From a bacterium BMS3Bbin14 (GTDB lineage: Bacteria > Desulfobacterota > Desulfobulbia > Desulfobulbales > Desulfobulbaceae), in NCBI GenBank assembly GCA_002897615.1, contig BDTX01000005.1, positions 1 through 64,000 of the forward strand: DNA of 64,000 nucleotides, given 5' to 3'. Below the pieces are notes generated by a model. The model saw only the letters and a program-made list of their open reading frames with translations. It was not told the DNA's origin and ran no database searches. This document shows positions 7,504 through 16,440 of this stretch, piece after piece. How positions within the stretch are numbered: the first letter of the stretch is position 1; every line of letters starts with the position of its first letter. Position numbers and translations under genes: made by a program.

Positions 7504-10077
7504 ATGAAACGCCTTATACAGTGGGTCCGGCAGATCCTGGCCCAAAAAAAATCGGCCCGGATTTCCTTCAACGACATGTTTGCCACCTTCAAGGAAATCC
7601 TGGACCTGAATAATCAGACGCTTGATCTGATCGCTAATGCCAATGACATGTTGAGCGGTGATTATATCTTCGACCGGCACTTCATCGACACCTTCTGTCA
7701 AGAGGCGGCGGAAATGGTCCATGAGCTGATCTACAAACTGCAAATTATAGCTCCTCATAAATATGATGAGCTGACCGAGTCATTCCAGCGTATAGAATCC
7801 GAAATCAACCAGGTGCTCACCGGCCGACTGGTCAGCCCGGTTGATGATTATATCCTTCCCTATGAGCAGATCACCCGTGCCCTTATCGAAGCGGTCGGCG
7901 GGAAAAATGCCCACCTCGCTGAAATAAAATCAGTTTTAGGACTGCAGACACCGGCAGGGTTTGCCATCACCACGACCGCCTACTTCGCCTTCCTTGAAGA
8001 AAACGACCTGAACGCCGCTATCAACGAAACGGTTCAAAGTTGGCAGGAGGAAGAAATAAACCTTGAGCAGGCCTCCAAGAAAATCAGGGAACTGATCCTG
8101 GCCGGCCTGGTACCGAAACAACTCAAAAAAGAGATCGAGGCGGCCATTGAACAAATATCAACCCCGACTCCTGACGACCCTGATAAGATTCAGCTTTTTG
8201 CCGTCCGCAGCAGTGCGGTCGGCGAAGACGGTGAGCACTCCTTTGCCGGTCAATACCAAAGCGAGATGAACCTGCCGCGCGAAGAAATTATTGACGCCTA
8301 CAAAAAGGTCCTGGCCAGCACCTACTGCGAGAGGGCCATGGAATATCGACGGCACCGGGGGATCCGGGAAAAGGAAATCGCCATGGCGGTTGCCTGCCAG
8401 CCGGTAATAGACGCCAAGGCCAGTGGTGTTCTCTATACCTATGACCCGATCAAACCCGAGGCCGAAACCATGCTGGTCAGCTCTGCCTGGGGCTTAGGCG
8501 AACAGATCGTGTCAGGCGCGGTCATTGCCGACCATTTTACCATTGAACGCCGGCCGCCCCATAATATCCAGGGGATCAAAATTGTCCGCAAGGCGACAGC
8601 CATTGAGCCGGTCGACGGTGGCGGCACCCAGACGGTGGAGGTAGCCGAAGACCGCCAGACCGCGCCTTCCCTGAGCAATGAACAGCTGCAGGGCCTGGCG
8701 GAACTGGGCCTGAAAATTGAAAAATTTTACAAGAAACCCCAGGATATAGAATTTGCCATTGACCGCGACGGGGCCATCATTATCCTGCAGTCACGGCAGC
8801 TTTCCATGCAGCACCAAGCGCTGCCGCGCGCCAGTGAGTTGGCTGAAATTCTAGAAAATTATCCTGTTATTATCCAGGGAAAGGGAACCATCGCCCAGGA
8901 GGGAATTGCGGCCGGCAAGGTCTGGAAGGTCCACAATAACGACGATCTCAACAAGATCCCGATTGGTTCGATTCTCGTTGTCAGGTATGCCTCGCCGAAC
9001 CTGACCAGGGCCATGAAACGCATCAGCGGCATTATAACCGACATCGGTTCGGCAACCGGTCACCTGGCAACCATTGCCAGGGAGTTCCGCATCCCCACCA
9101 TAATGAACATGGAAACCGCCACGGATATTTTTCAGACCGGCCAGGAAATAACCATGGATGCCCAGGAAAACATTATTTATCAGGGCCTGGTCAAGGAGTT
9201 GCATTACTACAGCCTGGCGGAAGAGGAGATAGAGGAAACCTTTGAGTACCGGTTGCTGCGCCGGGTACTGCGAAAAATAGAACCGCTCAATCTGATCGAC
9301 CCCGCTGATCCGGATTTCTCCCCGGAATCATGCCAAACCTTTCATGATATAACGCGGTTTGTCCATGAGAAAGCCGTCCAGGAACTCATTGACTTCAACT
9401 ATTACCATCCCCACTCCTCCGATGCCGTTGCCGGCAGGCTGCAATGGAGTTTTCCCCTCGACATGGTCGTTATAGACATAGGCGGCGGCCTGGCACCGGG
9501 TACGGGCGGGACGATCGTGCCCTCCCAGGTCACCTCTCTGCCAATGACCGCCGTATTAAAGGGGATGTCGCATCCGGGCGCCTGGGACACGGAACCGGTG
9601 TCCGTCGACTTTGGCAGTTTCATGTCCAGCCTCACCCGGACCCTGTCGAGCGAGGCAACGGAGCCGCAACAGGTGGGACAAAATCTTGCCGTCATTTCCA
9701 GTGATTATGTCAATATCAGCCTGCGACTCGGCTATCATTTCACGGTGATCGACGCTTACGCCGTGGACGATATCAAGGACAACTACGCCTACTTTCGCTT
9801 TTCCGGCGGGGTAACGGACCCGAGCCGCCGCAACCGCAGGGCCAGGTTTATCGCCGAAGTTTTAAAGAGAAATGATTTTCATACAGAGGTCCACGATGAT
9901 CTCATAGTCGGCAGCATAAAAAAAATTGACCGGCAGGGAATCCTTAAACGTCTTTACCTGTTCGGCATCCTGATTGGCTTCACGCGCCAGCTTGATGTCA
10001 AAATGGTAAGCGAAGAACACATTAATCTATTTGCCGAAAAACTTGATCAATTGATGGAGGATTACCATGGCCTATGA
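7504..10077 (+). CDS. PEP-synthase-like phosphotransfer protein without the PEP-binding barrel
   Basis: An 857-residue protein. Residues 1-110 are a helical domain of unknown kind. About 115-445 is a PPDK_N-type ATP-grasp domain (VRSSAVGEDGEHSFAGQYQS). About 475-560 is a swivelling phosphohistidine domain with His520 in GSATGHLATIAREFRIPTI. The remaining 300 residues do not resemble the TIM barrel that binds PEP or pyruvate in PEP synthase and PPDK, so calling this PpsA would be wrong. Likely chemistry is ATP-dependent phosphorylation of His520 and transfer to an unknown acceptor. The stop overlaps the start of a CheY-like receiver gene by 11 bases, and a universal stress protein follows, suggesting a stress-signalling operon. 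Confidence 0.75.
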   Translation: MKRLIQWVRQILAQKKSARISFNDMFATFKEILDLNNQTLDLIANANDMLSGDYIFDRHFIDTFCQEAAEMVHELIYKLQIIAPHKYDELTESFQRIESEINQVLTGRLVSPVDDYILPYEQITRALIEAVGGKNAHLAEIKSVLGLQTPAGFAITTTAYFAFLEENDLNAAINETVQSWQEEEINLEQASKKIRELILAGLVPKQLKKEIEAAIEQISTPTPDDPDKIQLFAVRSSAVGEDGEHSFAGQYQSEMNLPREEIIDAYKKVLASTYCERAMEYRRHRGIREKEIAMAVACQPVIDAKASGVLYTYDPIKPEAETMLVSSAWGLGEQIVSGAVIADHFTIERRPPHNIQGIKIVRKATAIEPVDGGGTQTVEVAEDRQTAPSLSNEQLQGLAELGLKIEKFYKKPQDIEFAIDRDGAIIILQSRQLSMQHQALPRASELAEILENYPVIIQGKGTIAQEGIAAGKVWKVHNNDDLNKIPIGSILVVRYASPNLTRAMKRISGIITDIGSATGHLATIAREFRIPTIMNMETATDIFQTGQEITMDAQENIIYQGLVKELHYYSLAEEEIEETFEYRLLRRVLRKIEPLNLIDPADPDFSPESCQTFHDITRFVHEKAVQELIDFNYYHPHSSDAVAGRLQWSFPLDMVVIDIGGGLAPGTGGTIVPSQVTSLPMTAVLKGMSHPGAWDTEPVSVDFGSFMSSLTRTLSSEATEPQQVGQNLAVISSDYVNISLRLGYHFTVIDAYAVDDIKDNYAYFRFSGGVTDPSRRNRRARFIAEVLKRNDFHTEVHDDLIVGSIKKIDRQGILKRLYLFGILIGFTRQLDVKMVSEEHINLFAEKLDQLMEDYHGL

Positions 10078-10486
10078 AAATAATACCAGCATTTTAATAC
10101 TCGACGACGAGCCCATTGTCAGCAAGCGGCTCAAGCCGTCTCTGCAGAAAAAAGGATACGAGGTCGAAACGTTCACTGAAGGCCTGGCGGCCTTGAAAAG
10201 AATCCGGGAAAAAAATTTCAATATCGTGATCACGGACCTCAAGATGGAAGGCATTGACGGCATGGAGTTCCTGGCCGAGGTGAAAGAGCGCTCCCCGGAG
10301 ACCGAGATCATTGTGATAACGGGCTTTGCAACCACGGAAGCAGCTAAAGAATCTTTCAAAAAAGGGGTCTTTGATTTCCTGGCCAAGCCTTTCAAGATAG
10401 GCGAGATAGCCGAAATCATCCAAAAAGCGGCGGAAAAAATCAAGCAGCGACAGGCCGGTCCGGACACGTATAATAAAATTGCATAG
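10067..10486 (+). CDS. Single-domain response regulator receiver
   Basis: A 139-residue CheY-like protein with the acidic pair Asp13-Asp14, phosphoacceptor Asp57 (IVITDLKM), a conserved Thr (ITGF) and Lys (LAKPF). No output domain is present. It is translationally coupled to the phosphotransfer protein upstream (11-base overlap) and followed 17 bases later by a universal stress protein gene, so it probably relays or gates the same signal. No cognate kinase lies in the operon; the kinase encoded at 1797-3230 is a possibility only. Confidence 0.85.
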   Translation: MAYENNTSILILDDEPIVSKRLKPSLQKKGYEVETFTEGLAALKRIREKNFNIVITDLKMEGIDGMEFLAEVKERSPETEIIVITGFATTEAAKESFKKGVFDFLAKPFKIGEIAEIIQKAAEKIKQRQAGPDTYNKIA

Positions 10487-10503
10487 CGGAGAGGAACAAG
10501 AAA

Positions 10504-11298
10504 ATGAGCAAAGCCCTTCTGAATCTGGACGAGAACCTGGCGTCAAGCATAGCTCTGAGGTATGCGGCATTCCTCGCACCGTTGTTTGATATTAAACTCC
10601 ATATCACCCATATCGAGGTACCTGACAGAAAAAAACAGGCCGGCACCGGCTGGGTCCGGAGGACCTGGGAAAACGGCCTGCTGGATACCGGCCGGCAAGC
10701 GGTGCAGAGGTTACTGCGCACCGAAAATGTCCAATGTAATTTTGCAGGCTCCCCCATCGTTTTGGTGGGAAATCGCGATCCGGAGATCCTGAGGGAGCTG
10801 AAAGCGGGCGGATACGATCTTTTTATTGAAGGAAACACGCAGACCGGCGACCTGTCCCGGTTTCACGATCTCCTGACCTCGGACCTGTACAGCGCCGCGC
10901 CCTGCCCTATCATGCTGGTCAACAATTTAGCCACCGTCGATTCCGTCGCTCTCCTGTGCGGCGGCGACGTTGATTGTAAAAAACTGGTCATGACATATTT
11001 GGCCCTGACCGGGGCCGCGGACATTGAAGTGGAACTTGTCTATTTCAAGTTGCAGGAGAATGAACAGCTTGTTTTCCTTGACGAAACAGAAGGCGGCGCC
11101 GACTTCAAGGCGGCCGGGCAACTGCTGCTTGACGCGGGTAAACGGCTCAGGGGCAGCAAGGTGTTATCCGGCACCCCTGAACAGACAGGAGACTATCTGA
11201 AGAATTTCGCCTTTGTTGGTTCGTCCCTGCCCGGGGCAAGAAGCCCGCAGATGGAAGTACTGTTCAGCACGCCGTCCACCCTGCTCCTGTGCCGCTAA
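10504..11298 (+). CDS. Tandem universal stress (UspA-type) protein
   Basis: A 264-residue cytoplasmic protein that appears to be two diverged Usp modules: the first about residues 1-145 (ending APCPIMLVNN, a typical Usp strand end), the second about 146-264 (ending TPSTLLLCR). The glycine-rich ATP motif of ATP-binding Usps is not clearly kept, so nucleotide binding is doubtful. GGAGAGGAAC precedes the ATG. Its 3' end overlaps by 4 bases the convergent permease gene, whose own C-terminal tail is also Usp-like. Confidence 0.75.
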   Translation: MSKALLNLDENLASSIALRYAAFLAPLFDIKLHITHIEVPDRKKQAGTGWVRRTWENGLLDTGRQAVQRLLRTENVQCNFAGSPIVLVGNRDPEILRELKAGGYDLFIEGNTQTGDLSRFHDLLTSDLYSAAPCPIMLVNNLATVDSVALLCGGDVDCKKLVMTYLALTGAADIEVELVYFKLQENEQLVFLDETEGGADFKAAGQLLLDAGKRLRGSKVLSGTPEQTGDYLKNFAFVGSSLPGARSPQMEVLFSTPSTLLLCR

Positions 11299-13043
11299 AT
11301 AATAAGACGAACCCCCCCCAGCGCCTCGATCCTGTAGGGGAAATGGTCGCCGGGTGAGCCGATAAACATGAAGTTGACCGGGATGTTCCATTTCTTTGAG
11401 AGGTCCTGGATCATTTTCGGTCCGAACTCCCCCTTCAACTTGACCAGCTCGATGTCAATCTCGGGATATTCCCGGTCGAGAAACTCAATATCCTTATCCA
11501 ACTTGTCATCCAGGGGCGGCTCGCCGTCCGGTTGAACCGTTACTATTTTGATCTTCTTGGTGTGCTCGTTATGCTTGATATACAACAGCACCTGGTTGAG
11601 ATTCGGCAAATTATCGCCGCGGGTGAAGAAAACGAATTCCTGCGCCTGAATCTTGTCAATGGTCGTATAAATTTTCTGATTTACGTTGGTAACCAGCTTA
11701 AGGATCGGCACGAAGAGGTATTCAATAAATTGCAGCAACATCTCAAGCAAGGCGATCCGGTTGAGCATGACGACAACAACAAATACCGCCGGGATGAAAT
11801 ATTCGGCAAAAACAACGATATTGGCCGGCTCGTTAGGATTGGGTTCCTTGAAAATATTACCGACCAGCGCGGTAAGGACCGCAGCCACGCCAACCAGCAC
11901 GGAAAGCCAGCCCGCCCGTTCCGGCCGCGGCAGTTTCCGGCGCCGTATTTTCAAGAGGATATTGCCGACCCCGAAAAGGATCATGACCGACAGAAAGGAA
12001 ATGGCGTAGACGCCGGCCAGGACCTGCACCTTGCCCCTGGTTATGAGCAGGATGGAGCAGGACAAGAGGAAAAAAGTGATGATAATGCGGTAGGAACTGC
12101 CCCGTTTATTCTTTTTCAATAAATATCCCGGTAAAATCCGGTCCAGCGTCATCCGCTCGATCAAGCCGGTGACACCGATATAGGAAGTCAGGACCGCGCC
12201 GCTCAAGACCAGCACGGCATCAACCGCGACCAGGCGGGACAACCACGGCCCCCCCGTTATCCCGCCCATATGGGACAGCAGGTTGGACGCATGGAGGCCG
12301 ACCTCCGGAATCGGCACAATCGCCAAGGCCAGGAAGGCCATGAGCGGGTTAAAGATGCTGACGACAATCCACATATTGCGCAGGGTTTTCGGAAAGACGC
12401 CCGGTTTCTGTTCTTCCACGAAGTTGGATGAACTTTCAAAGCCGGAGATCCCGAGCATGGCAGCGGTAACCCCCCAGAATATCGCCATGCCGACGGAACC
12501 ATGCGGCGTGGGCAGTTGATAGTTGGCATAAAGAGTCTGCAAACCGTGATGCAGCAAAAAGTAGGTCACGGTCCCGGCCAACAGGGTGAGCGAGGCGAGG
12601 TGAAACAGAAAAATAACCACCGCGACCACGGCCGACTCGCCGAGCCCCAGGATGGTGAGCCCCATGAACAGGGCGAGGAGAATAATGGTTGCCATCTGGA
12701 CCGGCAGGGCGGGGACAATGCCGGAGAGATAATGCATGGCCTCGGACGCGGAGATCACGGCTGTCGCCATGTAGGACAGCAGGGTCAGGCTGGCGGCCAG
12801 CGAGGCCATGGACTTGCTGGTCGTGTTGAGCAGCGCATTATAAGCGCCGCCGTTGAGAGGCAGGGCTCCGACCACCTCCCCGTAAATTTTCCTGAACAGA
12901 AAAAGTACTGCCGCGACAATCAACAGGGACAGCCAGGCATACTGGCCCGCCGCCATAATGGCCAGGGCGGAAACGTAGAGCACTGACGAGCTGATATCGT
13001 TCCCACAGATGGCGGTTGCCGGCAGCTCTGACAGTTTTTTCAT
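11295..13043 (-). CDS. APC-superfamily permease with C-terminal Usp-like domain
   Basis: A 582-residue transporter. The first 430 residues or so hold about 12 membrane segments with APC-type features (ISSSVLYVSAL near the N-terminus; ALPLNGGAYNALLNTT). The last 140 residues are cytosolic, alpha/beta in character (EFVFFTRGDNLPNLNQV onward) and resemble a universal stress domain, a known regulatory arrangement in APC transporters. Likely an amino acid or polyamine transporter; the substrate is not identifiable. It is transcribed towards the Usp gene at 10504-11298. No clear ribosome site precedes the ATG. Confidence 0.8.
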   Translation of the reverse strand: MKKLSELPATAICGNDISSSVLYVSALAIMAAGQYAWLSLLIVAAVLFLFRKIYGEVVGALPLNGGAYNALLNTTSKSMASLAASLTLLSYMATAVISASEAMHYLSGIVPALPVQMATIILLALFMGLTILGLGESAVVAVVIFLFHLASLTLLAGTVTYFLLHHGLQTLYANYQLPTPHGSVGMAIFWGVTAAMLGISGFESSSNFVEEQKPGVFPKTLRNMWIVVSIFNPLMAFLALAIVPIPEVGLHASNLLSHMGGITGGPWLSRLVAVDAVLVLSGAVLTSYIGVTGLIERMTLDRILPGYLLKKNKRGSSYRIIITFFLLSCSILLITRGKVQVLAGVYAISFLSVMILFGVGNILLKIRRRKLPRPERAGWLSVLVGVAAVLTALVGNIFKEPNPNEPANIVVFAEYFIPAVFVVVVMLNRIALLEMLLQFIEYLFVPILKLVTNVNQKIYTTIDKIQAQEFVFFTRGDNLPNLNQVLLYIKHNEHTKKIKIVTVQPDGEPPLDDKLDKDIEFLDREYPEIDIELVKLKGEFGPKMIQDLSKKWNIPVNFMFIGSPGDHFPYRIEALGGVRLII

Positions 13044-13148
13044 TTTAATTTAATTTTGTTCCGAGTCAGGCGTCATGTCTGGCGGCGGAATCCCTTGATC
13101 GTCCCTGCCCTTGCGGCATTCGTTACTTGACATGACACCAGCGGGCAT

Positions 13149-13188
13149 AAAAAAAAACAGCCGACAACAATGCCGGCTGTTTTTTTTT
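13149..13188 (-). terminator. Rho-independent terminator after the HU gene
   Basis: Stem ACAGCCG (13157-13163)/CGGCTGT (13174-13180) with a 10-base loop, flanked by a run of A on one side and T on the other. It is symmetrical and can act in both directions. It lies 18 bases after the minus-strand HU stop codon, so HU is its most likely client. Confidence 0.85.
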
Positions 13189-13205
13189 ATGACTTGTAAG
13201 AAAGA

Positions 13206-13481
13206 TTATTTTTTCACAGCTTCGGCGAGCTTGCTGCCCGGTTTGAACTTGGCAACATTTTTGGCGGGGATTTTGATGATTTCACCGGTACGTGGATTTT
13301 TAGCCTTCCGTTTAGCGCGCTTGACGGATGAAAAAGTACCAAAACCGACAAGTGTGACCCTGTCCCCCTTGGACAGAGCAGCGGTAACCGACATCAGCAT
13401 GCCGTTCAGCGCTTTTTCCGCAGCAGCTTTACTGATGTCCGCCGCACTTGCCATTGACTCAACCAATTCCTTTTTGTTCAT
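13206..13481 (-). CDS. hup: HU-family DNA-binding protein
   Basis: A 91-residue histone-like protein that bends and compacts DNA as a dimer. It has the MNKKELVE start, the GFGTF turn and the DNA-binding arm with RNPRTGE-like KNPRTGEIIKIPAK, ending AEAVKK. I chose ATG 13481 because GGAGGG lies 7 bases upstream; an earlier ATG at 13499 adds six unneeded residues. It stands alone between a promoter candidate and a strong terminator. Confidence 0.93.
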   Translation of the reverse strand: MNKKELVESMASAADISKAAAEKALNGMLMSVTAALSKGDRVTLVGFGTFSSVKRAKRKAKNPRTGEIIKIPAKNVAKFKPGSKLAEAVKK

Positions 13482-13574
13482 ACTTTTCCCTCCAATCATC
13501 TTAATATTACCGACACGGCTCCCAAAAAGCCGACAGGAGCAAAATCAACAGCTCCCCAAATTCGCACTCTCGAA

Positions 13575-13603
13575 TGTTAATACGAAAAAAAATGCTTTGT
13601 CAA
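13575..13603 (-). promoter_or_regulatory. Candidate sigma70 promoter for HU
   Basis: On the minus strand, TTGACA (13603-13598) is followed after 17 bases by TTAACA (13580-13575), in an AT-rich stretch about 95 bases before the HU start. The -35 box is a perfect match and the -10 box is imperfect; a TATTAA with 15-base spacing is an alternative. Confidence 0.45.
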
Positions 13604-13684
13604 AGGAAAAAATACGTTTCTTGCCCAATAGAGCTTGTTTTAGAGCGTACTATAGAAAAAAATCGTTCTTTTCCCCCCGGTCAT

Positions 13685-14488
13685 TCAGCAACGGCCTTGC
13701 AAATCCAGGTAAACGTTCTTCATCCCGGAATCATGAAAAAAACGCGTGATGTTGTCCTGCTGAACCTGGCGGCCGAACCGCTCAAGATCACAGTGCCGGA
13801 GCTGGACCAACACCGTGGCGGCATCATGACGGTCCAGGCGGACCCGGCAACCGGCAAAGCCCAGTCTTTCCAAATCCTGTTCCAGGGCGGCGATCAACCT
13901 GACGCGGTCTGCGGTAACTTCCAGTCCATGGGGTATCCGGGTCGCCAGGCATGATGATGAAGGCTGGTCCCAGGTGTCCAGTCCCCTGTCCCGGCTCAGG
14001 GAACGGACATCTTCTTTGCTCAGGCCGGCCGCGGCCAGGGGAGTGCCGACCCCGAATTCACGAATGGCCCGCAGTCCCGGCCGTTGACTCTGCATATCGT
14101 CGGCATTGGTCCCGTCGATGAGCCGCGTGATCCCGCGCCGGCCGGCTTCATCCAGGAACAGGCGGTAGAGACGACATTTACACAGGTAACAGCGATCCTC
14201 CGGGTTACGCACAAACTCGGGCCATGAAAGCGGTTGCAGATCAACGAACACCTGCTGCACACTATCTGCCCGGCCATGCCGGGCAAACCAGCTGTCGACC
14301 CGCTCCTGTTCATGAGATTTCAACAGGCAGGACCTGGCGTTCAGGACGAGAATATTGCCGGGTTCCAGTGAATCAAGGGCGCATCTGAGCAGCAGGGAGC
14401 TGTCAACTCCGCCGGAAAAGGCCAGGGCAACCGGCCCGTACGAGCGGAGAATCGACTGAAGCCGTTCCGCCTTTTTCTGAAGATCCAA
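13685..14488 (-). CDS. larE: LarE-type ATP-dependent sacrificial sulfur transferase
   Basis: A 267-residue PP-loop protein (AFSGGVDSSLLL near residue 23) of the LarE family, which adenylates and sulfurates the carboxylates of pyridinium dicarboxylate mononucleotide while making the nickel-pincer cofactor. The family region SSSCLATRIPHG carries the Cys that can donate sulfur; an additional CYLCKC cluster near residue 118 may point to an Fe-S form of the enzyme (inference). The start is TTG at 14488 with GGAGG 7 bases upstream; no ATG fits. larA, larB and larC are absent from the window, so it might instead serve another sulfur insertion reaction. The next gene upstream is the DUF39 sulfur enzyme. 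Confidence 0.82.
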   Translation of the reverse strand: MDLQKKAERLQSILRSYGPVALAFSGGVDSSLLLRCALDSLEPGNILVLNARSCLLKSHEQERVDSWFARHGRADSVQQVFVDLQPLSWPEFVRNPEDRCYLCKCRLYRLFLDEAGRRGITRLIDGTNADDMQSQRPGLRAIREFGVGTPLAAAGLSKEDVRSLSRDRGLDTWDQPSSSCLATRIPHGLEVTADRVRLIAALEQDLERLGFAGCRVRLDRHDAATVLVQLRHCDLERFGRQVQQDNITRFFHDSGMKNVYLDLQGRC

Positions 14489-14560
14489 ATCGGTTCCTCC
14501 GCGGCAAAAAAAGAATTATGAAATCACATTAACAACAAGCTGCAACTATACAGGAATGAG

Positions 14561-15754
14561 TTATTCTTTGTCGTCTAAAGAAAAATCAGCTGTGGGAAAA
14601 TGGGCCACCGGCTCGCCGAGCTGAAATTTTTTGTCCAGGATCCAGCGTTTCAGGGTTTCCGCAATCTCCACCGCCTTGACCCGGCTTGAAAGCGGCGCGG
14701 TCGGCACTTTTTTACCTGCCACCTTGATCTGGCCCGAGCGCAGTTCCGCGTAACTCACTTCACCGTAGTTCCGCTGAATCCTGTTGGTGTAATCGTGTCC
14801 GTAATCAATGACCTGGGTAAAGATGTCCTTGTCGGAGACGCCGGTAAACAGGGCGATCTCCTCGTTGAGGATCGGGATAGGCACCCCCAGGCCCACGGCC
14901 AGGGAACAGCCGTAACCCTGGAGACTCACCCCCCGGAGCCACCGGGCGGACATCTGTTTGAGATCGCCCTGGACCATCATGGTACCGGCCGGCTGCCGAG
15001 GCGTGCCGCCGGAACTCCGCAGGACATTCGGGTTATGCTGCGTGCCGTGCCAGGTAACATAACCGATGCCGCCGCCCAGAAAAATCCTGGTGCCGAGGCC
15101 GATGGTGCGGTACAGCGGATCGTTCAGCAGCGGGCTCAATTCACCGGCACTGCAATAGTTGGCATTGCGGCATTTTGGTTTCAGGGTGCCCATATAGGTG
15201 TGGACGGTTTTGTCGGAAAAATTGACCGCGCAGTTATAATTCTGATAGCCGTTGCGGGGATTGCAGAGGAGCGCGTGCGGCATATCCGCAAGGCAGAGTT
15301 CCTTTTTACACTTGGTGTTGGCATAACAATCGGTGGCATAGGCCTTGGCCTCGAGCAAGACCGTCTTCCCGGCCACCAGGTCTTCTATAACATGGCCGCC
15401 GCCGTAACGGAATTCGCCCGGATAAACTTTATTCAAGGGGTCGTCCTCTGCCGGCTCAGTGGCGCCGAGATAGATATCAATGGCCGCCAGACCGGCATAG
15501 GCTTGGACCTTGTTGATCCATACCTTGGCCGCCTTGATGGTCGGCGTGGTCTGGCCGAAGTTGAAAAAGGCGCCGGACGAGCACATGGTGGAAAAGGTCC
15601 CGGTTGTCACCACGTCGATCCTGCGGGCCGCCGCGACCGGACCATCCTCCCGGACAATATCAATCATTTCTTCCGCGGTTGCCACGACCGCCTCCCCGGC
15701 CCTGATCCGGGCATTGATCTCAGCGTAGCTTTTATTCACTGTATATTCACTCAT
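14561..15754 (-). CDS. Homocysteine biosynthesis protein (DUF39)
   Basis: A 397-residue HcyBio/DUF39 protein. In methanogens and sulfate reducers this family takes part in converting aspartate semialdehyde to homocysteine with sulfide, bypassing the usual transsulfuration route. Visible marks are the N-terminal SYAEINARIRAGEAVVATAE segment, the Cys in TFSTMCSSGAFFNFG and the Cys-rich TDCYANTKCKKELC stretch. No CBS or ferredoxin domain is fused; the usual small partner subunit was not seen next to it. A family C element lies 55 bases upstream of the start and separates the gene from a micro-ORF with a good ribosome site. Confidence 0.85.
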   Translation of the reverse strand: MSEYTVNKSYAEINARIRAGEAVVATAEEMIDIVREDGPVAAARRIDVVTTGTFSTMCSSGAFFNFGQTTPTIKAAKVWINKVQAYAGLAAIDIYLGATEPAEDDPLNKVYPGEFRYGGGHVIEDLVAGKTVLLEAKAYATDCYANTKCKKELCLADMPHALLCNPRNGYQNYNCAVNFSDKTVHTYMGTLKPKCRNANYCSAGELSPLLNDPLYRTIGLGTRIFLGGGIGYVTWHGTQHNPNVLRSSGGTPRQPAGTMMVQGDLKQMSARWLRGVSLQGYGCSLAVGLGVPIPILNEEIALFTGVSDKDIFTQVIDYGHDYTNRIQRNYGEVSYAELRSGQIKVAGKKVPTAPLSSRVKAVEIAETLKRWILDKKFQLGEPVAHFPTADFSLDDKE

Positions 15755-15808
15755 GGCTACACGGCTCCGAAAAAGGTTTAAAAGGCCCGGGATCGTTTAC
15801 ATTCAGAT

Positions 15809-15999
15809 CGTAACTGGTCACAGGGTGTGAAACTCTGCGCTATTCCTTACATCCAACCTGTAAACCGTCACAGGTGCCACAGATTTACGTAGTCGCCGGT
15901 CGCTGCCGTTCGCGGGTAAGCGACCGAAGGGAGACTCCGGTAGTCCCTCTATGCGGGCGGGAGTGACCGCGTGAAGATGGGGTGCCTGTGACGGTTTAC
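15809..15999 (-). mobile_element. Family C MITE-like element, copy C1 (191 bp)
   Basis: The outer ends are GTAACTGGTCACAGG and CCTGTGACGGTTTAC. The exact 8-bp duplication TTCAGATC flanks it at 15801-15808 and 16000-16007. A 141-bp hairpin core (15859-15999) has matching ends GTAAACCGTCACAGG; the remaining 50 bp are a one-sided extension. It lies in the upstream region of the DUF39 gene. Confidence 0.92.
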
Positions 16000-16015
16000 T
16001 TCAGATCAGCGTATA

Positions 16016-16081
16016 TTATTGAAAAACAGGACAAGCGCAACCATTTTCTTCAAGTTTTTCCAGGTTGTAATACTTGCTCAT
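16016..16081 (-). CDS. Micro-ORF, 21 codons, with CxC motif
   Basis: On the minus strand AGGAGG precedes ATG 16081 by 7 bases. The frame reads MSKYYNLEKL, then one Glu, then ENGCACPVFQ and TAA. The segment coding ENGCACPVFQ-stop is repeated almost exactly at 28202-28235 in the same phase. It lies upstream of the DUF39 gene on the same strand, separated by C1. It could be a leader peptide, a small protein or part of a repeat; the ribosome site and repeated C-terminus favour translation. I do not recognise a family. Confidence 0.4.
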   Translation of the reverse strand: MSKYYNLEKLEENGCACPVFQ

Positions 16082-16109
16082 TGAATACCTCCTGTGGCCG
16101 TGGAGGTAT

Positions 16110-16440
16110 GAGGTGTTTTATGGATTATTTTGTCCAATTTATCTTAATATATATATGCAATTAATTAAATAATTACAACCGGTTGATAGCAATAACTTGC
16201 AAGACCCTCCCTGGCTTGGCAATTCATCTCCTATTATTGAGTATCACTGGACTTTTGTGTGTATGCTGTATGGTATAGAGCGATGATCCCATGGAATATG
16301 TTGCATTCACTCCACTCCACGGGACAACCATAACATCCGGAGAATTTTGCTCAGGGTGGTCAGTCAAATCCGGGTTAGGTCCTGTAAGGAAATAACTGCT
16401 GATGCAGTTTATGCTGTGCGGAATGGAGCCTCAGAAAAAA
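16110..16440. other. AT-rich intergenic region downstream of nuoN
   Basis: No gene was recognised. The stretch near 16120-16175 is strongly AT-rich and may hold the promoter for the micro-ORF and DUF39 on the minus strand; no clear terminator for the nuo operon is seen here. Confidence 0.35.

Noticed and set aside
7504..10077. Calling the 857-residue protein phosphoenolpyruvate synthase
   Set aside because: The PEP-binding C-terminal barrel is not recognisable; only the ATP-grasp and phosphohistidine domains are supported.
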